Source of the DNA: Halorubrum rutilum
GTDB lineage: Archaea > Halobacteriota > Halobacteria > Halobacteriales > Haloferacaceae
Reading direction: 5' to 3'
DNA length: 64,000 nucleotides
Assembly: GCF_024494565.1 (NCBI RefSeq)
Contig: NZ_JANHDN010000006.1
Coordinates: forward strand, 124,001-188,000
The notes beneath the pieces were generated by a model that ran no database searches, was not told the DNA's origin, and was given only the letters and a program-made list of their open reading frames with translations. The first letter of the stretch is position 1. Each line of letters begins with the position of its first letter. The translations under genes were made by a program, and so were the position numbers. Positions 1-8,467 of this stretch are shown piece after piece.

Positions 1-165
1 CTTATGATCCGTGTCTGGGAATCCTCGCTTAATGAGCTCAACGCTCATGTACGGGAATATCTCCAGAACAATGATGTTGTCGACTCTTATACACTTGTCC
101 CAATTACAAACTCCTACAAGATGTTCCACCGAGATTTCTACTCGAACGGTGTCGACGACGAATAA
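1..165 (+). CDS. C-terminal fragment of an unidentified protein, cut by the window edge
   Basis: The frame beginning at the first base is open for 54 codons and ends with TAA. The visible part is mixed hydrophilic and aromatic (VWESSLNELNAHVREYLQ, then a tail rich in Tyr and Phe ending VDDE), which resembles a real protein end more than the competing frames do. The start lies outside the window, so neither family nor length can be judged. I do not recognise the protein. Confidence 0.4.
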   Translation, partial: LMIRVWESSLNELNAHVREYLQNNDVVDSYTLVPITNSYKMFHRDFYSNGVDDE

Positions 166-654
166 CACAATATCGGTGACGCACCATACCGCGTTGGGTC
201 GAGAATAAGTGTGAAGTGGTTACTGATGTGATTTGGGAAATAATTGGTACAAATATCGGCGTAAACGAACACTATTGACCGGTTCGCTCTGTTGGAATTG
301 GAAACAACCTTGTCCGGAGTTCGCGCTCTGTATTTAGCATAGCCTCTCCAAACTATCAGCATCTGAGGATATCAACAGAGCTGCCACGGTCGATGTTGGC
401 TGTGACGAGTGTTCTAGAGGTATCGATAAAGAGCAAGACAGCTGATCACCTGCCGATATCGGGTGGCTATAGTAGCTGCTCAACACCGTCGTAATTCCTC
501 ATGTAACTCTTGCTTCCCGGTGTTATCTATATGTCACATAAGGAGTTGATATCGGACGTCGTGCGAACGAAACCGAAAACGCCCGTTGCGGGTTTGTCGT
601 GCTACCGAGTGGGAGGAATTAGCGCAATAATCACGACCACAGATGCTACTCGAT
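166..654. other. Non-coding stretch, no gene seen
   Basis: No frame with convincing haloarchaeal coding character was found between the fragment at the window edge and the methylase-tail relic. A 13-bp string TAATCACGACCAC at 628-640 also occurs in the right arm of a perfect hairpin near 50.98 kb; the meaning is unknown. Confidence 0.5.
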
Positions 655-925
655 AGTTGCTTCTTCCATTATCTCAATCTCCTCGTCAGTGAGTCCGTAC
701 AACTCGTAGCGATCTCGTCGATCAGGTCGTCTATCTTTGTGATCTTCTTGTCAAACTCCTCGGCAAGCTCGACCGTCTGGAGGTAGTTCTCTATGTTGCC
801 GGCCACGTCGTCGACATCGGAAACTTGCCCGCCTTCAGCCGGTCGACGAGCGAATTCATCTAAGTTGCCGTCTCGCGGACGTTCACGAATCCGGTAGCTT
901 CGTCAGCGAAACCATGATCGCACTG
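655..925 (-). pseudogene. Degraded 3' end of a type IIG-like DNA methyltransferase gene (relic 1)
   Basis: Read on the minus strand with at least one frameshift and one stop, this stretch matches the last ~90 residues of the large methylase encoded further right. Recognisable pieces include NSLVDRLK, DVDDVAG, ENYLQT and ELYGLTDEEIEI, in the same order as in the intact copy. Nothing of the catalytic part remains. It is a remnant of an earlier copy or of a recombination event at the methylase tail and is not expected to be functional. Confidence 0.75.
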
Positions 926-1149
926 CTCGTCGCCGCCGCCTCCGGTTATCAGGTGCTTCGGTAAGTGGAAGATAGGTATTCGTAGACCGTGTTTTGGTGG
1001 TCAGTTAGTAAAACCCGCTCTCCAAGGTCTCTAATGGATATAATTCGGGTATTGTATCTATCTTCTTTATACCTCCCTTCTGCGAACAAGAAACAGTTAC
1101 CGTTGCGGTCGGGATTTACGTTCTTCCCCTGAGAGACGTTTATCAAGCC

Positions 1150-1614
1150 ATGAGCGGGCAACTCGATACCGATCCGGCGGTCGCCAGACGAGAGCCACAT
1201 GAGGAACCCGTCACCAATTACGATTCGAAGAGCGTGATACTACGGGCCGAACGCCACGATCGGATCAGAGTCGAGAACACCGTAACGAATATCTCGCCGG
1301 GTCAGTCGATTCCCGACGATCTAACGGTGGTGAAGCGGACGTCGACGTATTTCGGCCCGAAATTAGTCATGGAATCGGCGGGTTCGAACTATCTACTCAC
1401 GGCACCGGGGCCCGACTCACAGCTGGTCCTCTGGCACACGAGCGAAGGCCCTGACGGATTCAGAAACGAGTGGGCAAAGTTGGCCGAAGTAACTGTGGCG
1501 TTCGAAGAGGACCAACCACAGTACGATCTCTGTCCCGTCTGTGGCGAGCTGATGAAAACGCTTGAACACGAGCGCGAAGCCGCCTTCGGCTCGTGTCTGG
1601 ACACCGACTCCTAA
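1150..1614 (+). CDS. Hypothetical protein with C-terminal cysteine cluster
   Basis: This 154-residue acidic protein has a C-terminal CPVCGELMKT stretch and a later Cys (GSC), which could form a small zinc knuckle. The central part alternates short beta-like segments (TVVKRTSTYFGPKLVMES, QLVLWHTS). No catalytic motif is visible and I do not recognise the family. The gene converges on the minus-strand gene that follows with only a 5-bp gap, and sits between two relics of the methylase tail, so it may belong to a defence cassette that was inserted or exchanged there; that is inference. Confidence 0.6.
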   Translation: MSGQLDTDPAVARREPHEEPVTNYDSKSVILRAERHDRIRVENTVTNISPGQSIPDDLTVVKRTSTYFGPKLVMESAGSNYLLTAPGPDSQLVLWHTSEGPDGFRNEWAKLAEVTVAFEEDQPQYDLCPVCGELMKTLEHEREAAFGSCLDTDS

Positions 1615-1619
1615 ACCGC

Positions 1620-2834
1620 TTAGAAGTCGTCGAGACCGGACTGTTCCAAGCCCGAATCGAAGTCGCCTCGGATCCGTTGGAACGAAGCCGTGGTCGACGG
1701 CGTCACGCCCTTTTTCTCAGCGAGGTATTCCACCAGATTGCCGTCCTCGATTTCGGGGTGGAGTTCGCCGGCTGCTAGGGCCTTTTGTTCGGCGTTGACG
1801 ACCTTCTGAAGCCGGTTCAGTGTGTTCTTCGGAGACCGTCGACAGCGCTCAACCACGTGTTCGGCATCGAGCGACGAATCTTCGGGGAACACTTCGGAGA
1901 GTTCGTCAAGCGGAATGTCGCGGTAGATCCACCCGTCTTTATCGAACAGTTTGAACGTGATCGTGTCCTCACCGGATTTGGCTTCGGCGTCCTCATATGC
2001 CGACGGAGGCATCCGAGGACTCACGTGTGAGCCGCCGATGATGTCGAGGCCCATTCCCAGACCGGCGAAGTCCGCCGCCGGGCGACCTCCAAGACTGTCG
2101 TCCCGATCGCCCGGATCAAGGTTGATCCCGTAGAAGAGGACGCTCTCCTCGATGCCCCTTCGTGCGATCGAGTTCATCATCGGACGGACGATGTCGACCT
2201 TCGCGTTCGCAGTGATCCGCGTCCGGTCGAAGTTGAGGCAGAACGCACGCACCTGCTCTCGCCCGTACACATCCATCAACTCCGTCGTGTATTCGTGGCC
2301 GAGGATCGGAACAACGCCCATCACGGGCATTTTCGGAGCGGCTCGGTCGGCCACGTCCAAGAACGTCTTGACGCTCTCGAGATAGGACCGGAAGGCCGGA
2401 TCTGAAACCCCGTTTTCGGAGTCGACAGTCCGAGCCAACTCCGGCATCAGAGGCACCGTCATCACATCGGAGAAGGAGGCGATAACATCGCACAGGTACT
2501 CGGCTTCGCTCTCCGAGATCGGCGTGGTCAGATCGTAAGAGATGAACGCGATCGTCAGTTCATCTTCTCGTGTCTTGTTGTAACCTCTCTGGAGACTCTT
2601 GACGATCGCGTCTTCACCTCCTCGAAGGGCCTGCGTGAGGGTCTGCCCGTTGACCGAGCGGTGAAGCTCGTTCACACCCCGAGCGTTCTCCTGAACGGAC
2701 TCGTGTTCGCGGGTCTTTTTGATGTCGATAGCAACCGTGGGAGTGTCGACGGTTACCTCTCCAACCTCTACTCGGCGTAGAGGGGCGAGGATGTCGTCGC
2801 CGAACGACTCCGTTTTGACTTTGATCTGGCTCAC
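1620..2834 (-). CDS. Hypothetical protein, possible TIM-barrel fold
   Basis: This is a 404-residue intact protein without signal peptide or membrane segments. The centre shows regularly spaced hydrophobic strands (MPVMGVVPILG, VRAFCLNFD, SVLFYGINL, GLDIIGGSHV) separated by helices, a pattern compatible with a TIM barrel, followed by a charged helical C-terminus ending LEQSGLDDF. No P-loop, nuclease or methylase motif is visible. The position between methylase relics beside a restriction gene suggests a defence-related role, but that rests on context only. The start ATG is followed by SQIKVKTES; no stronger alternative start was found. Confidence 0.65.
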   Translation of the reverse strand: MSQIKVKTESFGDDILAPLRRVEVGEVTVDTPTVAIDIKKTREHESVQENARGVNELHRSVNGQTLTQALRGGEDAIVKSLQRGYNKTREDELTIAFISYDLTTPISESEAEYLCDVIASFSDVMTVPLMPELARTVDSENGVSDPAFRSYLESVKTFLDVADRAAPKMPVMGVVPILGHEYTTELMDVYGREQVRAFCLNFDRTRITANAKVDIVRPMMNSIARRGIEESVLFYGINLDPGDRDDSLGGRPAADFAGLGMGLDIIGGSHVSPRMPPSAYEDAEAKSGEDTITFKLFDKDGWIYRDIPLDELSEVFPEDSSLDAEHVVERCRRSPKNTLNRLQKVVNAEQKALAAGELHPEIEDGNLVEYLAEKKGVTPSTTASFQRIRGDFDSGLEQSGLDDF

Positions 2835-3229
2835 TTATCGAGGCGAGTGAGTTCCACGGAGGTGCGTTCCCAGATCACCTGATGGAATCGTGGCCCTACT
2901 TAACGGCTGTCGGAACGTGTTCATTTTCGCCGGCCTACTGAACACTAAGTGTCGTCCGATCCACCTCTCGGACGCGAAGCGGGTAGGACAGCAGGCGCGA
3001 CAGAGAGTCGTGGCCGGTGGTGCGGCCGTGACCGACTCAGCGCCACACGTTCTTTCGTGATACATTACGTGTGTAATTCTGGACACGTGCGGGATATGGA
3101 TAAGGGTTCGGGGGCCGGAGTGAAAGTGAACTAAACAGCGCCAACATCGATTCTTTCTCCCGATTTCGAGTTGGTGAGACGGGGTGTTGAGACTCCATTT
3201 CGGAAGTTACAGACACCCGGATATCACAC
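2835..3229. other. Intergenic region without a recognisable gene
   Basis: About 400 bp between the hypothetical 404-residue gene and the second methylase relic. Short open frames on both strands show arginine/serine-rich shadow composition. It should carry the promoter of the minus-strand gene to its left. No repeat or RNA gene was seen. Confidence 0.4.
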
Positions 3230-3412
3230 AGGCTGCTCGACGACCTTGATCTACTCGTCGAGTTCTTCCGGCGCGCTCGACCGTCCGGAGGTAGTTCTCT
3301 AGGTCGCCGGCCACGTCGTCGACGTCGGGCAACTCGATCGCCTTCAGCCGGTCAACCCGCGAGTTTGTTTTTGTTACCGCCTCACGGAAGTTCGCGAAGC
3401 TGATCTTGTCTT
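3230..3412 (-). pseudogene. Degraded 3' end of a type IIG-like DNA methyltransferase gene (relic 2)
   Basis: On the minus strand the sequence reads FANFREAVTKTNSRVDRL, then AIELPDVDDVAGDLENYL and RTVERA, nearly identical to the tail of the intact methylase (FANFRETATKTNSLIDRL and following). The frame is then lost and the final ELYGLTDEEIEI block is absent. It begins just after the stop codon of the overlapping nuclease gene, so the nuclease gene lies between two copies of the methylase tail. This is the arrangement expected after unequal recombination or cassette exchange. Confidence 0.8.
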
Positions 3413-3414
3413 GG

Positions 3415-4161
3415 TCAGTTTTCCCCGAACACCGATTTGACGTATTTCGGTAGGTTGGTCGCAGCGAAGGCGGGCACAAACTCCTCGGCTAAGAGTTCAC
3501 GCTCGTCTGACGCTCCCGACGAGAAGTCCCCCTCAATTACATCTCTACGGCTCGCGACCTTTCTGATGACAGGGGATATATCGATCTTGGGATTGTGACT
3601 CATCGCTTCGCCCGTATGAATGTCTTTCATCCACAGTGTCCATCGGAATCCGTCAGTTCCGATTCCCACTAGGTACCGCTGCTTGGTATCGCGAAGGTAC
3701 TTACAGAACGCGTCCTCTTCCAGATACTCTCGAATATCCTCACTCGCGTGTGTTTTCGCACCAGTCATTCGCTCCCGGTTTACCGCCTTCGCCTCAACGA
3801 TACACACGATAGCCGGGTCGATGTTTTTCAGTAGATAGTCGGGCTGTTTCGGCTCGACTTTCCGATACGTTATTGGCTGGCGGATGAAGTGCGGCCCAGT
3901 TCCGTCGTATTCCGCTGAGGAGGAACTTAGGTATCCAAGTCCGTGGAGAACGGGTCCAATGAGATACTGCTCTGTGAAGACTTCTGGTGCCTGTTCAACG
4001 CGTGCTCCTGAGAACTTCTTCGGACTACGAAAGAGTTCACTGAGCTGCCCAGCCTCTCCGAGCTCTCGGAACTTCTGTGGGAACACCTCTAACTGTCTCC
4101 TGACCTTCCCCGCGATCTCGTCGTCCTCGGTTAGGGAGGCCAGAGACTGGTTTTCGCTCAC
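3415..4161 (-). CDS. PD-(D/E)XK-type nuclease associated with a type IIG methylase
   Basis: This 248-residue protein carries a plausible PD-(D/E)XK core near residues 107-126: PDYLL, about a dozen residues, then VCIVEAKAV, giving the Asp and the Glu-x-Lys of this fold. It resembles the N-terminal nuclease modules of type I and type IIG restriction enzymes (FTEQYLIGPVLHGLGY precedes the core). Its ATG overlaps the stop of the methylase gene by 4 bp, so the two are almost certainly co-translated. Likely role: DNA cleavage in a restriction system, or an accessory nuclease. Whether it acts alone or compensates for the truncated nuclease domain of the methylase gene is unknown. Confidence 0.7.
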   Translation of the reverse strand: MSENQSLASLTEDDEIAGKVRRQLEVFPQKFRELGEAGQLSELFRSPKKFSGARVEQAPEVFTEQYLIGPVLHGLGYLSSSSAEYDGTGPHFIRQPITYRKVEPKQPDYLLKNIDPAIVCIVEAKAVNRERMTGAKTHASEDIREYLEEDAFCKYLRDTKQRYLVGIGTDGFRWTLWMKDIHTGEAMSHNPKIDISPVIRKVASRRDVIEGDFSSGASDERELLAEEFVPAFAATNLPKYVKSVFGEN

Positions 4162-7100
4162 TCTTTTACAGCCTCCTCAACGATCTCGATCTCCTCGTCG
4201 GTGAGTCCGTATAGTTCGTACACAATCTCGTCGATAAGCTCGTCCGTCTGCTCGATCTTCGCATCGAGCTCCTCGGTGCGCTCCTTCGTCTGTAGGTAGT
4301 TCTCCAAGTCGTCGGCCACGTCGTTGACGTCGGGCAGTTCGATCGCCTTCAGTCGGTCTATCAGCGAGTTCGTCTTCGTCGCCGTCTCGCGGAAGTTCGC
4401 GAAGCCCCCCGCCTCGTCGACGGCGACCGGAACAAAGTGCTCGATCAGGTCCGCCTCCCGCTCCGTGAGGTCCGTGATCCGGAACGCCGGCAGGGACTCC
4501 GTCTCCGTGTAGCCCCACTGGTCCGTCTCGTGCGCGTCCTCGTCGTCGGGCTTGTAGCGAGCGGTTGCCTCTATGAGAACGGTGTTGGGGGACTCGCGAT
4601 CGACGCGGGCGGTGCCGATGCGGAGGTTCTCGAGATCTTCGCTTGTTTTCGATACTGCGGTTCTACTGGAACTATTTGTTGGTTGAATTAGACCGTAGTC
4701 TTGGATGCTCTTGTTGAACTCAGGGGATCCTAGATGTTGAATCAAATCTGTATTCAGGTCTCTCCTGTTCCGCTTATACGATTTTATTAGTTGTGCCAGC
4801 GCTGACAGTTTCACATACGGATGAGACGACTCCTCAATATCGCGAATACTTGAGATAGAGTGCTCTTCATTTACAATATCATCCTCATCTAGTTTTTTGA
4901 CGGGTAGTTGGCGAATATCTTCAGGATAAACATCAGTATATGATCCCTGGAGAGTACCCGTTGCTAAGAATTTAGAGAAATAATATCCGACGACTGATGA
5001 GTTGGCTAGCGCATTAAGAAACCGCACGTTGTACTGTTCCGCATATTCGTACTGTTCGTGATCTGATGGCCCCCTGTGAGATTCCATCTCTTCTGACCAT
5101 GGGACCGCATGTGCAGCCCTCTGTGCAGTATAATATGAATCATAGTCATAACATGAAACAAGACGGTTATTAGAATCACTAATCCTCCGGAAGATCACCT
5201 TTCTATTCTCAAATAATTCTGGGTATTTCGGGCGATGGAAGTGCTGTCTTTTTGAGTCGTAGTCGATGTACTTCCCATCCCACTGAAGAGAATATCGCTG
5301 AATGTTTTTACCTTCCAGATACGGCTTAAATCCCGGCCCTTCCTGAGTATCAGACAGTATATCTTCTTTGTTAAAGTCTAATTCACTATCTGCTGCACTA
5401 TGCGCGACAATTCCCGGATTGACACAACATATCGAGCCTAATGAGGTAGAAATATTATCCAACTTATCTTTTAGCTCCATGTCTTCTGGGGAGATATCTA
5501 GTCTAAATGAAGTATTGTTGTAGGTCAAGAAGATCTCTTGATCAATATTGAACTCACTATTGAATACTGGCTGATTGTATCGAACGATTTCAGTAGTACC
5601 AGTCGAGGGTTCTTTACAAGCTACGTAAATAACACATTGACGGTCAACCGACTTGAAGACAGAATATTCTCCAAAGTCAACGAGTGCGTGAATATTTGTT
5701 TCTCTGACCAAGTGATTCCGGATATCTCTTGCGTATTTTTCTGTTTTGACAGAGCTGGGAAGAATATATGAATGATATCCCCCATGCCGCGTCAATTCTA
5801 GAGCCTTGTAACTAAATATCACATACAGATCCCAATGGCCTACCGTGGGCTCCGGATATAGCTCCTCATACGTTCTTGGCGTAATTGGACTATTCTCGGT
5901 CAATTCCCAGTTCGAAACATACGGCGGATTTCCGACAACCGCGTCAAACCCGGCCTCTGCCATCTTCTCGCCTTCCGAATCGAAGAACACCTCGGGGAAC
6001 TCCAGTTCCCAGTGGAAGAAGTCCTGTTCGTCTGCCGTTGCCTGTGCCGCCGTGAACCAGTCTTCCTCGCGAATCTCGGCCCAATCGTCCTCGTCCTCGA
6101 TCGCACCGGCCATCTGCTCGTACGAGCCCTCAGGCACGTCACAGCCGAACTCCTCGGCGGTGTGGACGTTCGCCAGCTCGAAGAGGCGCGTGTAGAGGGG
6201 GTCGTCGCGGATCTCGTCGTACAGCTCCTCCATCGACTTCACATCCTCCAGCGTCTCGTTGTCGTACGCGAGCAGATCCGCCATCAACTCCATCACGTGT
6301 TCGAGCGTGTCTTGCCGGACGCGCGCAAACGCCTGCGTCAGCGTGAGCTGGCCACTATCATCATCGTCGCCGCCGTCCTCGGAGAGCACCTCCGTGATGT
6401 CGCTGCCGACGAGCGAGTTGCCCGTCTTCAGGTGGTGATCGAGAAACGCCAATGGCTGGTCTGCCGCCAACGTTTCCAGCCACATCGACAGCTTCGACAA
6501 CTCGACCGCCATCCCGTTCAGATCGACCCCGTAGATGCACTCTTTCGAAATCTCTCGTCGGATATACTGCTCGTCGTACGACTGGATCTCCTGCTCGCGA
6601 ACGACCTCCATCACCTGCTCGGTGAGGTAGCCGGTTGCCTTCGTCAGGAAGTGGCCTGAGCCCATCGCGGGATCGAGGATTGTGAGGTCCTTCACCTCCT
6701 GCCAGAACTCCGCGAAGTACTCTCTATCACTCGGTTCGAGCCCCTGCTCGCGGAGCTTCTCGTCGATCTCGTCGATCAGCGGATCCACCGTCTCCTCAAC
6801 GATGTAGGTGACCACGTAGTCCGGCGTGTAGTACGCCCCTGTCGCCTTACGCTCGCCTTCGTCGTTGACGACGTATAGCCCACCTTCCTCGACGATCTCG
6901 ACCGCTTCTGCGGCCGTGACCTCGGAGGCGGGCTTCCACACCTGTCCGCCGTCCTCTGAGACTGCTGCAACGCCCTCCGCGTCCGCGATCCGGAACTCGT
7001 GTTCGAGCAGCCCCTCGTAGATCGAGCCAAGGTGTCGCGTGTCCAGATCGGCGTAGTCCGCCGGCACGTGCTCGCCCTCGTCGTTCTCGGTCGTCGACAG

Positions 7101-7550
7101 CCAGTAGATGACCTCGGCGATGTACGGGTCCTTCACCTCGTACTCATTAAGGAATGCGTGGTCCTCGCGACTGAACAGTCCCCCATTGTACGGCGGAATG
7201 TCGAGCGAGTCCTCGCCTTCGTCGATCAGCTCGAACAGCTCTGAGAGCCGCCCCCAAATGGACGATGAGAACCGGCTGTACTCCTCGGTGAACGCCTCGC
7301 CAGACTCCACGTCCATATCCTCGACGTCGTCGAGAATCTCCTCACGCTTCGATTCGAGGCTGAAGTACTCGTGGTACTCCTCGCTCGCGTCCGGGTCATC
7401 AGGGTCGATCAGGCCACGCGACTCCGCGTACAGCACGAACATCAGCCGATAGAGGAGAACCAGCGACTGCTCTTTCAGTTCGTCGCGATTGATGTCGCCG
7501 TCGTCGCCCACGTCGAGGTCGTTCGACTCGACGAATCCCTTCCCGAGCAC
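4158..7550 (-). CDS. Type IIG-like adenine-specific DNA methyltransferase (Eco57I-type), separated from its N-terminus
   Basis: This 1130-codon frame contains an N6-adenine methyltransferase: SAM-binding motif I DPAMGSGHF at about residue 293 and catalytic motif IV NPPY at residues 541-544, followed by a target-recognition region and a C-terminal helical tail ending ELYGLTDEEIEIVEEAVKE. The frame is open for another 70 codons upstream of the GTG used here, up to an in-frame TAA, and those codons (TYYEVDLPEILESGDLEAF and onward) clearly belong to the same protein. The natural polypeptide is therefore ~1383 residues, and this is the part downstream of a nonsense mutation. Methylation by a restarted product is conceivable. 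No brx/pgl partner genes are present, so I call it type IIG-like rather than BREX PglX. Confidence 0.75.
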   Translation of the reverse strand: MLGKGFVESNDLDVGDDGDINRDELKEQSLVLLYRLMFVLYAESRGLIDPDDPDASEEYHEYFSLESKREEILDDVEDMDVESGEAFTEEYSRFSSSIWGRLSELFELIDEGEDSLDIPPYNGGLFSREDHAFLNEYEVKDPYIAEVIYWLSTTENDEGEHVPADYADLDTRHLGSIYEGLLEHEFRIADAEGVAAVSEDGGQVWKPASEVTAAEAVEIVEEGGLYVVNDEGERKATGAYYTPDYVVTYIVEETVDPLIDEIDEKLREQGLEPSDREYFAEFWQEVKDLTILDPAMGSGHFLTKATGYLTEQVMEVVREQEIQSYDEQYIRREISKECIYGVDLNGMAVELSKLSMWLETLAADQPLAFLDHHLKTGNSLVGSDITEVLSEDGGDDDDSGQLTLTQAFARVRQDTLEHVMELMADLLAYDNETLEDVKSMEELYDEIRDDPLYTRLFELANVHTAEEFGCDVPEGSYEQMAGAIEDEDDWAEIREEDWFTAAQATADEQDFFHWELEFPEVFFDSEGEKMAEAGFDAVVGNPPYVSNWELTENSPITPRTYEELYPEPTVGHWDLYVIFSYKALELTRHGGYHSYILPSSVKTEKYARDIRNHLVRETNIHALVDFGEYSVFKSVDRQCVIYVACKEPSTGTTEIVRYNQPVFNSEFNIDQEIFLTYNNTSFRLDISPEDMELKDKLDNISTSLGSICCVNPGIVAHSAADSELDFNKEDILSDTQEGPGFKPYLEGKNIQRYSLQWDGKYIDYDSKRQHFHRPKYPELFENRKVIFRRISDSNNRLVSCYDYDSYYTAQRAAHAVPWSEEMESHRGPSDHEQYEYAEQYNVRFLNALANSSVVGYYFSKFLATGTLQGSYTDVYPEDIRQLPVKKLDEDDIVNEEHSISSIRDIEESSHPYVKLSALAQLIKSYKRNRRDLNTDLIQHLGSPEFNKSIQDYGLIQPTNSSSRTAVSKTSEDLENLRIGTARVDRESPNTVLIEATARYKPDDEDAHETDQWGYTETESLPAFRITDLTEREADLIEHFVPVAVDEAGGFANFRETATKTNSLIDRLKAIELPDVNDVADDLENYLQTKERTEELDAKIEQTDELIDEIVYELYGLTDEEIEIVEEAVKE

Positions 7551-7760
7551 TCGCAGTGCCCGGAATACGTTGTCCTGAAGATCTTCGCCAAGTTCCTGTG
7601 CAGCTGTCTCCGATTCGGTCCAGACGTCGTCGAGGAACGAACTCCCTGCGTGCTCGACGAACGCCTCTGGTCGGAAGAACGCGAAAAAGTACTTGAACGC
7701 CTCCAGATCCCCGCTCTCTAGAATCTCCGGCAGATCGACTTCGTAGTAGGTCTGTGTCTC

Positions 7761-7763
7761 TTA
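7761..7763 (-). other. In-frame ochre stop splitting the type IIG-like gene
   Basis: TAA lies between LYGTKD and ETQTYYEVDLP with no change of frame. I expect Tyr at this position from memory of related proteins, and a single substitution TAC or TAT to TAA would produce the stop. The rest of the 4.15-kb gene has no other disruption that I can see, which points to a recent mutation, a phase-variation-like state, or a sequencing error. Confidence 0.8.
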
Positions 7764-8309
7764 GTCTTTGGTCCCGTAGAGCCGCCATTTCTTTCCGTCG
7801 GTGAGCACACCCCACTTCAGATCGCTCGGCGTCCGTTCGAGGTAGTACTTGATCTGATGTGAGGCGTCACGGTAGGAGCGCTGCTCGGCGAATCGTTGCT
7901 CGAAGTCTGCGTCCCACTGTTTGGCTTCGAGGATCGCCGACGCCCGTGAGAACAGCCCTTCATGATCGCCGTCGCGGGCGCGCTTCGCCCCCTCTCGACG
8001 CACATCGTCGTTCTCGAAGAGCAGCCGGTCAACGTAGCCCCCGCCGTCCGGGAGCGTCACCTCGGAACTCGTACCATGCCCGAGGATGTCGACCACCTCG
8101 GCGATCCACGTGTCGATCAGTTCGTCTTCGTTGTAGGAGGGTAAGAGGGCGCCCTCCTTGTTCCAGAGATCACGGATCTGCTCGAAGGCTTTCTCGGCTT
8201 CCTCGTCACAGTCCCACGCGTCTAAATCTCCGACGCGCTCGTCGAGATAGTAGCCAGAGAAGAGGTTGGAGTTCCGGTAGGGACCACTCCCGAGCGTCGC
8301 TTGGCTCAT
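7761..8309 (-). CDS. N-terminal nuclease part of the split type IIG-like enzyme
   Basis: 182 codons encode the amino-terminal domain, with a PD-(D/E)XK-like signature: GGYVDRLLFENDD supplies the Asp and AILEAKQWD the Glu-x-Lys. The frame ends at TAA directly after LYGTKD, and the following codons continue the same protein in the same frame, so this is a truncated product and not a natural end. The start ATG (SQATLGSGPYRN) lies in a region shared with the divergent uracil-glycosylase-like gene. If translated, it would be a nuclease domain lacking its methyltransferase and specificity parts. Confidence 0.75.
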   Translation of the reverse strand: MSQATLGSGPYRNSNLFSGYYLDERVGDLDAWDCDEEAEKAFEQIRDLWNKEGALLPSYNEDELIDTWIAEVVDILGHGTSSEVTLPDGGGYVDRLLFENDDVRREGAKRARDGDHEGLFSRASAILEAKQWDADFEQRFAEQRSYRDASHQIKYYLERTPSDLKWGVLTDGKKWRLYGTKD

Positions 8310-8467
8310 TGAATATCAAACCCACACGTCAGCGCGATTAAATAGATGACGGAGCGATTACCAACGCTGGATCGTTCTGATGGAGAGCGAAGGTGATGGT
8401 ATTCAGATCGTTTACGACTCAGTTCACCCGAAGTATCAATTAGTCCGCTAGAGACCATTCGATACAA

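Noticed and set aside
949..1200. Minus-strand frame of 83 codons overlapping the start of the 154-residue gene
   Set aside because: Part of the translation looks protein-like (RVLLTDHQNTVYEYLSSTYR), but the only ATG lies inside the opposite-strand gene and the region is A/T-rich with no family match. It may be a gene remnant, but I cannot support it as a gene.
4158..8309. BREX type 5 system based on the PglX-like methylase
   Set aside because: No PglZ, BrxC or other BREX gene is present in the window, and the N-terminal nuclease module fits type IIG enzymes better.
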